DNA from: Blastococcus mobilis
Lineage (GTDB): Bacteria; Actinomycetota; Actinomycetes; Mycobacteriales; Geodermatophilaceae
DNA: 34,930 bases
Assembly: GCF_900188025.1 (NCBI RefSeq)
Contig: NZ_FZNO01000036.1
Location: 1-34,930, forward strand
Direction: 5' to 3'
The notes under the pieces were generated by a model that saw only the letters and a program-made list of their open reading frames with translations, had not been told where the DNA came from and made no database searches. Positions 17,823 to 24,776 of this stretch are shown here, piece after piece (the stretch's first letter is position 1; the number at the start of each line of letters is the position of its first letter). A program made the position numbers and the translations under genes.

Positions 17823-18788
17823 GTGTCCCGCGTCGTCCACCCCGCCCGCGGCTACCTGCTGACGCTCTCCGCGGCGGGGTTCTTCGCCGTGAACGGCACG
17901 GTCTCCACGCTCGCACTCGACGCCGGCATACCTGCGACGAACCTGACCGCGCTGCGCTGCACGGGCGCGGCCCTGGCGCTGGTGGTGTTCCTCGCCGTCG
18001 CGGCGCCGCAGCGGCTGCGCGTCACCTGGCGGGAGGTGCCCTTCCTCGCCGTGTTCGGTGTGGTCGGGGTGGCGCTGACCCAGTTCCTCTACTACGTGGC
18101 GATCGGACGGATGCCGGTCGGGATCGCGCTGGTCTTCGAGATGACCGCGCCGGTGTTCATCGCGCTCTACGTCCGGCTCGTGCGCCGCGAGAAGGTGCGC
18201 AGCCGGCTGTGGCTGGCCCTGCTGCTCTCGCTATCGGGCCTGGTGCTCGTCGCTGAGGTCTGGCGGGACGGCGGCTCGCTGGACCCGGTCGGGGTGGCGG
18301 CGGCGCTGCTGGCGGCGATCTGCCTGGCCACGTACTACCTGATGGGAGAGCGGGGCACCGTCACTCGCGACCCGGTGGTGCTGACCTGCTGGAGTTTCGT
18401 GGCCGCCGCGGTCTTCTGGGCTCTCGCGGCACCCTGGTGGGCGTTCGACGCGGGTGTGCTCATCGAGCCGGTCCCCGTCTCCATCGCCTCGGTCGAGCTG
18501 CCGCTCTGGCTGCTGGTCGCGTGGATCGTCGTCCTGGGCGCCGTGGTGCCGTTCTGGCTGTCCATCGCCGCCCTGCGGCACCTGCCACCCACCGCGGCCG
18601 GACTGGTGGCGACGGTGGAGCCGGTCTTCGCCTCCGTCGTCGCGTGGTTGTGGGTCGAGCAGGTGCTCAGCGGCTGGCAGGTCGCCGGCGGCGTCGTCGT
18701 CCTGGCCGGAATCGTGCTGGCGCAGACCGCCCGCTCCGCACCGGCGCCGTCCCCGCTGCCCGAGACCCCGGCTGCCCTCTCCAGCTGA
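17823..18788 (+). CDS. EamA/DMT family transporter
   Basis: A membrane protein of 321 residues with about ten helices arranged as two EamA repeats. Repeat one spans about residues 9-142 and includes LTQFLYYVAIGRMPVGIALVFEM and the end ALLLSLSGLVLVAEV. Repeat two includes PFWLSIAALRHLPPTAAGLVATVEPVFASVVAWLWVEQ (only the PPTAAG and TVEPVFA cores are quoted as diagnostic) and WQVAGGVVVLAGI. These fit RhaT/YdcZ-type drug/metabolite exporters. Substrate is unknown. The GTG at 17823 is the most plausible start; the ribosome-binding site is weak. It is divergent from the sugar-binding lipoprotein gene across 182 bp and convergent with the iron-binding lipoprotein gene (21 bp). Confidence 0.88.
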   Translation: MSRVVHPARGYLLTLSAAGFFAVNGTVSTLALDAGIPATNLTALRCTGAALALVVFLAVAAPQRLRVTWREVPFLAVFGVVGVALTQFLYYVAIGRMPVGIALVFEMTAPVFIALYVRLVRREKVRSRLWLALLLSLSGLVLVAEVWRDGGSLDPVGVAAALLAAICLATYYLMGERGTVTRDPVVLTCWSFVAAAVFWALAAPWWAFDAGVLIEPVPVSIASVELPLWLLVAWIVVLGAVVPFWLSIAALRHLPPTAAGLVATVEPVFASVVAWLWVEQVLSGWQVAGGVVVLAGIVLAQTARSAPAPSPLPETPAALSS

Positions 18789-18809
18789 GCGGGGGTTCGC
18801 GCTCCTTGT

Positions 18810-19814
18810 TCAGCCGGTGACCTGCTGCGCCTCGGTCAGGTAGCCGGCCAGCTCCGCCATGTAGGCGGCCTGCGCGACGTAGTCGGGGCCGATGTACTTC
18901 CACGGGTGGAGCTGGCCGGCCTGGACCGCGGGCAGCAGCGCCGCAGTCGGCTGAGCGGCGATCTCCTCGGGCGACATGCTGAACCGCAGCGAGTACAGCA
19001 GCACGTCGCTGGGGTGGTTCGGCACCTCTTCCCAGCCCACGGAGTGCCAGAAGTAGTCCTCGCCGCCCGGGTCGACGAAGTTCACGCCGAGGTCCTGGTA
19101 GAGCTTCAGCTGTGGGTCGTCGGCCGCCTTGGCCATCCACCAGCCGTCGGCCTCGGTGGCGAAGACCGGCAACACGCTGACGCCGCCGGCGGCCGCCTCG
19201 GTGAGCTTCTCGGACGCCGCCTCGAAGTCGGCGCGGGCCTCGGCCACGTCGCCGCCCTCGGTGTCGACCCCGAGCGCGCCGGCCAGGTCGACGACACGCT
19301 CGATCACGTCGGCGGCCGAACCGCGGTAGGCGATGGTGACGATCGGCGCGATCTCGGCGACCTGCTCCTGCTGGGTCATGTCGTTGAAGCCGTACCCCGC
19401 CTTGTCCGCCGGGATCTCGCCCGAGGAGTCGTCGGGGTAGATGGTGGTCACGATGAGGTCGGGGTCGGCGGCGGCGAGCGCCTCCAGGTCGATCTCGCCG
19501 TACGCCGAGCCGACGATCGCGACGTCGGAGAGGTCCCTGCCCTCGAAGGCGACGTCGTCCTCGGCGGACGTCTGCCCGAAGGTCGCGACCGGCTCGATGC
19601 CGTAGTTCCAGAGCGAGGCAGCGAGGTCGTTCAGCCCCGCGATGCGGGTGGGCGCCTCGTCCAGCTGGACCGTGGTGCCCAGGTCGTCGGTGAACGACCA
19701 GCCGCCCGAGGCGGCGGGCTCGGTGCCGGCGCTGTCGGAGCCGCAGGCGCCGGCGCCAACGGTCACGCCCAGGGCCAGGAGACCGCCGAGGAGGCGGCGA
19801 GAGGTGCGGTGCAA
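18810..19814 (-). CDS. Iron-siderophore ABC transporter substrate-binding protein (FecB/FepB-like)
   Basis: A periplasmic-binding-fold lipoprotein of 334 residues. The N-terminus MHRTSRRLLGGLLALGVTV leads to GAGACGSD, a degenerate lipobox with Cys24. The mature domain shows the FecB/TroA-type pattern: RIAGLNDLAASLWNYGIEPVATFG near the start, DLIVTTIYPDD, and IAPIVTIAYRGS. The start codon is TTG with GAGGGAG seven bases upstream; no better in-frame start is visible. It lies downstream of the ATPase gene, but an iron box sits in the gap, so it probably has its own iron-repressed promoter as well. Confidence 0.87.
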   Translation of the reverse strand: MHRTSRRLLGGLLALGVTVGAGACGSDSAGTEPAASGGWSFTDDLGTTVQLDEAPTRIAGLNDLAASLWNYGIEPVATFGQTSAEDDVAFEGRDLSDVAIVGSAYGEIDLEALAAADPDLIVTTIYPDDSSGEIPADKAGYGFNDMTQQEQVAEIAPIVTIAYRGSAADVIERVVDLAGALGVDTEGGDVAEARADFEAASEKLTEAAAGGVSVLPVFATEADGWWMAKAADDPQLKLYQDLGVNFVDPGGEDYFWHSVGWEEVPNHPSDVLLYSLRFSMSPEEIAAQPTAALLPAVQAGQLHPWKYIGPDYVAQAAYMAELAGYLTEAQQVTG

Positions 19815-19861
19815 CGGAACTCCCTCGGGTGAGGGGATGCATGACCATCCCCGGGCGCGAG

Positions 19862-19880
19862 GAAGGTTAGCCTGCCCTAA
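19862..19880 (-). promoter_or_regulatory. DtxR/IdeR-type iron box upstream of the binding-protein gene
   Basis: On the minus strand TTAGGGCAGGCTAACCTTC matches the consensus TTAGGTTAGGCTAACCTAA at 15 of 19 positions, with the core AGGCTAACCT intact. It lies 48 bp before the TTG start. Known DtxR/IdeR proteins bind such boxes with Fe2+ and repress iron uptake. Confidence 0.72.
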
Positions 19881-19913
19881 GTCCCACTTGGAAGAGGGTC
19901 CGTGACGGGACGG

Positions 19914-20765
19914 TCAGCGCAGCCGCCGGACCGGGACGACCATCGGGGTGCCGGCGACCGGGTCGGGCAGGACCCGCGCCTCCAGGTCGAAGACGTCGGC
20001 GAGGAGCTGCTCGGTCAGCACCTCCTCGGGCCGGCCGGAGGCCATGAGCGCGCCGTCCTTCATGGCGACCAGCCGCTGCGCGTAGCGGGCGGCGAGATTG
20101 AGGTCGTGCAGCACGACGACGACGGTGCACCCGCGCTCGGCGTGCAGCCGGCTCACCAGCTCCAGGACGTCGATCTGGTGCGAGAGGTCCAGGTAGGTCG
20201 TCGGCTCGTCCAGCAGCAGCAGGTCCGTGCCCTGCGCCAGCGCCATCGAGATCCACGCGCGCTGCCGCTGCCCGCCGGAGAGCTCGTCGACGGGCCGGTC
20301 GGCCAGTCGGACCATGTCGGTCCAGCTCAGCGCCTCGGCGACCACGGCCTCGTCGTCCCGGGACCACTGGCGCAGCCAGCTCTGGTGCGGGTGCCGGCCG
20401 CGCGCCACCAGGTCGGCGACGGTCAGGCCCTCCGGCGCGACGGGCGCCTGAGGCAGCAGGCCGAGCACCCTGGCGACCTCACGCGTGGGCGTCCTGGCGA
20501 TCGACCGCCCGTCGAGCAGCACCTGGCCCCCGCTCGGCCGCATCAGCCGACCCAGGGCGCGCAGCAGGGTGGACTTGCCGCAGCCGTTCGGACCGACGAT
20601 CGCGGTGAACGACCCCTCGGTGAGCTGCAGGTCGAGGTCCCGGACGACGACGTGCTCGTCGTAGGCCAGGGTGACGCCGTCGGCGGCGAGACGGACCCGT
20701 CCGCTCGCAGTCCCGGGGTCGCGCAGCTGGGTCGCGCTGTCGATCGTCACAGTCTCGATCGTCAC
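19914..20765 (-). CDS. Iron-siderophore ABC transporter ATP-binding protein (FepC/FecE-like)
   Basis: An ABC ATPase of 283 residues. Walker A is GPNGCGKST (58-66), the Q-loop lies in LLPQAPVAPEGLTV, the signature is LSGGQRQRAWI, Walker B is LLLLDEPTTYLDL, and the H-loop is VLHDLNLAARYA. The 'DEPTTYLDL' and 'HDLNLAARYA' versions are typical of ferric-siderophore and cobalamin importers. The GTG start at 20765 overlaps the stop of the upstream permease as GTGA. A second GTG 15 bases later lies in a duplicated 15-bp unit and could also serve. The C-terminus ends VVPVRRLR. Confidence 0.93.
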   Translation of the reverse strand: MTIETVTIDSATQLRDPGTASGRVRLAADGVTLAYDEHVVVRDLDLQLTEGSFTAIVGPNGCGKSTLLRALGRLMRPSGGQVLLDGRSIARTPTREVARVLGLLPQAPVAPEGLTVADLVARGRHPHQSWLRQWSRDDEAVVAEALSWTDMVRLADRPVDELSGGQRQRAWISMALAQGTDLLLLDEPTTYLDLSHQIDVLELVSRLHAERGCTVVVVLHDLNLAARYAQRLVAMKDGALMASGRPEEVLTEQLLADVFDLEARVLPDPVAGTPMVVPVRRLR

Positions 20766-20775
20766 AGTGTCGATC
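20746..20775. repeat. 15-bp tandem duplication across a stop/start overlap
   Basis: GTCACAGTCTCGATC (20746-20760) and GTCACAGTGTCGATC (20761-20775) differ at one base. The duplication covers the permease stop and ATPase start and gives the ATPase the repeated residues TVTIETVTID. Each copy carries a GTGA on the minus strand. Confidence 0.85.
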
Positions 20776-21820
20776 GCCGCCTTCCGCGGACGAGGAGCCA
20801 GAGCAGGTACGGGGCGCCGAGGACGGCGGTGAGGATGCCGACCGGGAGCGCCTCGGGCAGGACGGTGCGGGTCACGAGGTCGGCGCCCACGACCAGCACC
20901 GCGCCGAGCAGGCCCGAGGCCAGCAGCGGTGGCCGGGAACCGCCGGCCAGGCGGACGGCGATCTGTGGGACGACCAGCGCCACGAACGTGATCGGCCCGG
21001 CAGCCGACACGGCGAACGCCACACAGCCGACCGCGATCAGGACGACGGCGGCCTGGGCGCCCTGGAGCCGGATCCCCAGCCCCCGGGCGGTGTCGTCGCC
21101 GAACTGGAGGACGCCGAGGACGCGGCTGGCCGCCAGGGCGAGGGGCAGGAGCACCGCCAGCGCGACGGCCAGCGGGACGGCGTGGTCCCAGGTGCGCGCG
21201 TTGAGCGAGCCGGTGATCCACACGTAGGCCGAGGCGGCGTCGTGGATCTCGGCGTCGGTGAGCAGCCAGTCGACCAGCGCGGTGCCGATCGACCAGAGCG
21301 CGATGCCGATGAGAACCAGCCGGTAGCCGTCGATGCCGGCCCGCCAGGTGAGGGCGAACAGCAGGACGCCGGTCAGCAGGGCCCCGAGCAGCGCGGCCAG
21401 CGGGATGCCCAGGCCGGGAAGCACGCCGCCGGAGCTGAGCACGATCGCGCCGACGGCGCCAACCGAGGCGCCCGTCGTGATGCCCAGGGTGTCCGGGGAG
21501 GCCAGCGGATTGCGGGCGAAGGTCTGGAACAGCGCACCGGCCACGCCGAGGGCGAGGCCCACCAGCAGGCCGACGGCGACCCGAGGGGCCCGCAGTTCCA
21601 GGATGATGAACGGCTCCGCACCCTCGCCGAGCCCGGCCAGGGTGCGGAGCACGTCGGGGACAGCGATCGGGAAGTCGCCGCGCCCGAGGCTCACCGCCGA
21701 CAGCAGGACGAGCACGGCGAAGGTGGCCAGGGGCACCGCGACCTGGCGCCAGCGCACGATGCCGGACGCGGGACCGATGCGGATGGTGGTCCCGGGTCGC
21801 GGGCTCGCCTCGATGCTCAC
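20762..21820 (-). CDS. FecCD-family iron-siderophore ABC permease (second subunit)
   Basis: A permease of 352 residues with about ten membrane helices. LRAPRVAVGLLVGLALGVAG and ARNPLASPDTLGITTGASVGA match the FecCD core. AAGPITFVALVVPQIAVRLAG contains the cytoplasmic loop that contacts the ATPase, and the C-terminal LPVGILTAVLGAPYLLWLL is also conserved. It starts at GTG overlapping the stop of the first permease (GTGA) and ends overlapping the ATPase start. The two permeases should form a heterodimer. Confidence 0.93.
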   Translation of the reverse strand: MSIEASPRPGTTIRIGPASGIVRWRQVAVPLATFAVLVLLSAVSLGRGDFPIAVPDVLRTLAGLGEGAEPFIILELRAPRVAVGLLVGLALGVAGALFQTFARNPLASPDTLGITTGASVGAVGAIVLSSGGVLPGLGIPLAALLGALLTGVLLFALTWRAGIDGYRLVLIGIALWSIGTALVDWLLTDAEIHDAASAYVWITGSLNARTWDHAVPLAVALAVLLPLALAASRVLGVLQFGDDTARGLGIRLQGAQAAVVLIAVGCVAFAVSAAGPITFVALVVPQIAVRLAGGSRPPLLASGLLGAVLVVGADLVTRTVLPEALPVGILTAVLGAPYLLWLLVRGRRRSTL

Positions 21821-22872
21821 AGCGCCGCCGTTCCGCGGCGGCGGACGAGCGCGATGAAGAACGGTGCGCCGATCAGCGCCAGCACGATGCCCACCTGCAG
21901 CTCGCCGGGGCGGGCGACGACGCGGCCGATCACGTCGGCGGCCAGCAGCAGGACCGCCCCGGCGAGGCCGGAACAGGGGATGAGCCAGCGGTGGTCGGGC
22001 CCGGTGACCGCGCGAACCGCATGCGGGACGACCAGCCCGACGAAGGCGATCGGCCCGCAGGCGGCGGTCGCGGCACCCGCCAGCAGGGTGATCGCGGCCA
22101 GCCCGACCAGACGGGCCGGCCAGATCCGCTGCCCCAGCCCCCGGGCGACGTCCTCGCCGAGACCGAGCAGGTCGAGCGCCGGTGCGTTGATCAGGGCGAG
22201 CACGAGGCCGAGCACGATGAACGGCCCCACCTGCCAGGCCACGTCGGCCCCGCGGCCGGCCAGGGCGCCGACCACCCAGAAGCGGAAGGCGTCCAGCGTC
22301 TGCTGGTCGCTGACCAGGACGGCGCGGACCAGTCCGTAGAGGAGGGCCGACAGCGCGGCGCCGGCCAGCGCCAGGGTGACCGGGGTGGCACCGCCGCGGC
22401 CGCCCGAGCCGATCGCGTAGACGAGCACCGTCCCGGCCAGGGCGCCGAGGAAGGCGAACCAGACGTAGCCCGACGGGCTGGTGACGCCCAGCAGGGCGAT
22501 CGAGAGGACGACGGCGAAGGAGGCGCCCGCCGTCACCCCGAGCAGGCCGGGGTCGCCGAGCGGGTTGCGGGTGTGCCCCTGCATGAGCGCGCCGGCGATC
22601 CCCAGCGCCAGGCCGACCATCAGACCGAGGGCGGTGCGCGGCACCCGGAGCTGCCGGACGATCACCGCTTCCTCGCTGGTGAGGTCGCTGTCGAGCAGGG
22701 CCCGCCAGACCTCGCCGAGCCCCATCGACCGGGTGCCGACGGCGATGCTGGTGACGCAGGCGGCGGCGAGGACCGCCAGGAGGATCAGCAGCCCGATCAG
22801 TCGTCGGTTCCTGCCGCGCCGTCCGGCCGGGGCGGCGCGGCCCCGGGCCGGGGCAGCGGTCGCGGCGGTCAC
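21817..22872 (-). CDS. FecCD-family iron-siderophore ABC permease (first subunit)
   Basis: A permease of 351 residues and first gene of the importer operon. A basic N-terminus (ARGRAAPAGRRGRNRR) precedes about ten helices. LRVPRTALGLMVGLALGIAG, HTRNPLGDPGLLGVTAGASF and ACGPIAFVGLVVPHAVRAVTG are diagnostic of the family. The GTG start lies 27 bp from an AT-rich iron box. Its partner permease, ATPase and binding protein follow in the same direction, the first three genes being coupled by four-base overlaps. Confidence 0.93.
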   Translation of the reverse strand: MTAATAAPARGRAAPAGRRGRNRRLIGLLILLAVLAAACVTSIAVGTRSMGLGEVWRALLDSDLTSEEAVIVRQLRVPRTALGLMVGLALGIAGALMQGHTRNPLGDPGLLGVTAGASFAVVLSIALLGVTSPSGYVWFAFLGALAGTVLVYAIGSGGRGGATPVTLALAGAALSALLYGLVRAVLVSDQQTLDAFRFWVVGALAGRGADVAWQVGPFIVLGLVLALINAPALDLLGLGEDVARGLGQRIWPARLVGLAAITLLAGAATAACGPIAFVGLVVPHAVRAVTGPDHRWLIPCSGLAGAVLLLAADVIGRVVARPGELQVGIVLALIGAPFFIALVRRRGTAAL

Positions 22873-22898
22873 GAGCGGCTCCCGGGGACGGACAGGCG

Positions 22899-22922
22899 AG
22901 GTAAGGAAGGCTTACCTTACCT
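22899..22922 (-). promoter_or_regulatory. Iron box (DtxR/IdeR type) at the importer operon promoter
   Basis: AGGTAAGGAAGG and CTTACCTTACCT form an imperfect 24-bp palindrome (10 of 12 pairs). It contains GGCTTACCTTA, the right half of the DtxR/IdeR consensus, in a region otherwise poor in A and T. The spacing between half-sites is one base off the classical 19-mer. It sits 27 bp upstream of the first permease start, where a repressor would block transcription. Confidence 0.65.
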
Positions 22923-22942
22923 ATCCGCGCGGCACCCGTCCG

Positions 22943-23016
22943 CCGCGATCATGAAGTCGGCGGGGCGACACCCCGGCGAACGACGGCGTGTCGTCGCCGG
23001 AGCTTCATGATCGCGG
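22943..23016. repeat. Long inverted repeat after the glutathione peroxidase gene
   Basis: CCGCGATCATGAAG (22943-22956) is perfectly complementary to CTTCATGATCGCGG (23003-23016). The interior continues with a near-complementary pair (GGGGCGACA against TGTCGTCGCC). It lies ten bases past the glutathione peroxidase stop and just before the iron-box promoter. It can act as a terminator separating the two units, or be a dispersed palindromic element. Confidence 0.8.
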
Positions 23017-23026
23017 AAGGTTCCGG

Positions 23027-23521
23027 TCAGGCGGGGAGGACGGACTCGATCGCGGCGCGGACCTCGGGGGCGTCGGGCTGCGTCATCGGGCGGAAGCGGG
23101 CGACGACCGAGCCGTCTCCCGCGACGAGGAACTTCTCGAAGTTCCACTGGACGTCACCGGCCTGCCCCGCGAGGTCGGGTACCGCCGTCAGCTCTCGGTA
23201 GAGCGGATGCGCGCCCGGGCCGTTCACCTCGACCTTCTCGGTCATCGGGAACGTCACGCCGTAGGTGGCAGAGCAGAACTCCGCGATCTCCGCGGCGGTG
23301 CCGGGCTCCTGCCCCTTGAACTGGTTGCACGGCACCCCGACGACCGTGAAGCCCCGGGCCCCGTACTCCTCCTGCAGCGCCTCGAGCTGGGCGTACTGCG
23401 GGGTCAGCCCACACCGGCTGGCCACGTTCACCACGAGGGCGGGGCCACCGCCGGTCAGGCCCCGCAGCGTCGTCGGCTCGCCCTGCAGGGTGGTCAGCGG
23501 AACGTCGAGGAGGTCGCTCAT
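23027..23521 (-). CDS. Glutathione peroxidase family protein (thiol peroxidase)
   Basis: A thioredoxin-fold peroxidase of 164 residues that reduces peroxides. NVASRCGLTPQY has the peroxidatic Cys37 (cysteine, not selenocysteine). GVPCNQFKGQEPGT gives the conserved Gln67 and second Cys65, and VQWNFEKFLV gives the Trp-Asn pair. Actinobacteria generally lack glutathione, so thioredoxin or mycothiol systems are the likely reductants; that is inference. It is the last gene of a three-gene minus-strand run with a DsbA-like gene (39 bp upstream) and a DUF2237 gene. Confidence 0.92.
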   Translation of the reverse strand: MSDLLDVPLTTLQGEPTTLRGLTGGGPALVVNVASRCGLTPQYAQLEALQEEYGARGFTVVGVPCNQFKGQEPGTAAEIAEFCSATYGVTFPMTEKVEVNGPGAHPLYRELTAVPDLAGQAGDVQWNFEKFLVAGDGSVVARFRPMTQPDAPEVRAAIESVLPA

Positions 23522-23560
23522 TCCCCCGGCAGCGCCGCCGGCCGGTGCTTCATTCCGGGC

Positions 23561-24277
23561 TCAGCGCTTCAGCCGCCGGCTCCCGCCGTGCCAGTCCTCC
23601 TCGACACCCCGCTCACCCGACCGGACGCCGAAGGCAGGCAGCTGGGGCCGCTCGCGCAGGCTCCGCTTGAGCTCGGCGAACCCGGGGAAGCCGGCCAGTG
23701 CCACGACGTGGTCCCAGAGTTCGACCGCCTCCGCGTCACTGGGCCGGCGGCTGATCACCGGCCCGAAGAAGGCGACGCCCTCCGGCGGCCGGAAGTGCAG
23801 GATCGGCGTGCCGACGTCCCTGCCGGTCAGGGCCAGCGCCTCGTCGGTCTCCGCCTGGATCTCGGCGTCGGCCGATTCGTCGTCGACGGCGTCGGCGAGG
23901 GCTGCGGGCAGGCCCACCTCGGCCAGGATCGCCACCGCGTACTCCCGGCTGCCGCGCACGGCGGGGTCGGGCTGTTCCTCCGTCTCGAAGATGTGCCGGC
24001 CGAACGCCTCGTACAGCGGGCCGACCGCCGCACGCCCGTGCTCGGCGCGGACGCGGCCGGCCACCCGGAGGAGACGCAGCCCGGCGGTGTGCCCGGCCTC
24101 GTAGTCGGGCGGGAAGTGGGCGTCGTAGTCGATGTGCGCGTTGAGCAGCCGCAGCGAGATGAACCGCCAGTCCACGGCATAGTCGCGCTGCGCCGCGACC
24201 TGGCGCACCCACGTGCTGGTCAGCCACGCGAACGGGCAGACCGGGTCGAAGTAGAAGTTCAGGTCGGCGTCGGTCAT
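23561..24277 (-). CDS. DsbA-family protein, mycothiol-dependent nitroreductase (Rv2466c)-like
   Basis: A thioredoxin-fold protein of 238 residues with the inserted helical domain of the DsbA/HCCA-isomerase group. The active-site start LNFYFDPVCPFAWLTSTW resembles Rv2466c, where the motif is CPWC; here it is Cys14-Pro-Phe-Ala, so the second cysteine is lost. Downstream, RRPSDAEAVELWDHVVALA and VGTPILHF carry the cis-proline region (TPIL). A single-cysteine, mycothiol-linked mechanism is possible but unproven. The ATG at 24275-24277 was chosen because the fold begins there. It is 30 bp after the DUF2237 gene. Confidence 0.85.
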   Translation of the reverse strand: MTDADLNFYFDPVCPFAWLTSTWVRQVAAQRDYAVDWRFISLRLLNAHIDYDAHFPPDYEAGHTAGLRLLRVAGRVRAEHGRAAVGPLYEAFGRHIFETEEQPDPAVRGSREYAVAILAEVGLPAALADAVDDESADAEIQAETDEALALTGRDVGTPILHFRPPEGVAFFGPVISRRPSDAEAVELWDHVVALAGFPGFAELKRSLRERPQLPAFGVRSGERGVEEDWHGGSRRLKR

Positions 24278-24307
24278 GCGTCGGAACGTAACCCGGAGCC
24301 GGGTCAC

Positions 24308-24712
24308 CTACTCCAGGCCGCTGATGTCGTCCGGGACGTCGACCGCGTGCTGCCGCAGCGCCTCGATCGGCACGATCTCCAGCGCGCGAGCGTTCGTGGC
24401 GGCCAGGACGACGCCGGCCGCCGCTCCCGCCTGGTACGCCTGCAGCCACCGCACCGCCACGACGCACCACCGGTCGCCGGGCTTCAGGCCGGGGAACCCG
24501 TACTCCGGCCGCGGGGTGGACAGGTCGTTGCCGAGGTCACGCTGCATCTGCAGGAAGTCGGCGGAGACGACGGCGCAGACGGTGTGCGAGCCGAGATCCT
24601 CGGGTCCGCTGGTGCAGGACCCGTCCCGGTAGAAGCCGGTCAGCGGTTCCGTGCCGCAGGGCTGCAACGGGCCGCCGAGCACGTTGCGCTCGTCCGCGGG
24701 GTCGGGCTGCAC
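24308..24712 (-). CDS. DUF2237 family protein
   Basis: A small soluble protein of 134 residues with the strongly conserved DUF2237 pattern: NVLGGPLQPCGTEPLTGFYR, GSCTSGPEDLGSHTVCAVV, GNDLSTPRPEYGFPGLKPGD and RWCVVAVRW, then an alanine-rich helix (AYQAGAAAGVVLAATNARAL). Cysteines at PCG, SCT and VCA recur in relatives and may bind metal or react; the biochemical role is not known. It starts at GTG and is divergent from the acetoacetyl-CoA synthetase gene across 64 bp. Confidence 0.9.
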   Translation of the reverse strand: MQPDPADERNVLGGPLQPCGTEPLTGFYRDGSCTSGPEDLGSHTVCAVVSADFLQMQRDLGNDLSTPRPEYGFPGLKPGDRWCVVAVRWLQAYQAGAAAGVVLAATNARALEIVPIEALRQHAVDVPDDISGLE

Positions 24713-24776
24713 GGAGCTCCTCGGCGATCAGTGGGCGCGCATGGTCGGCGCGCGCTCAGGATGGCATGGTGCGGGC

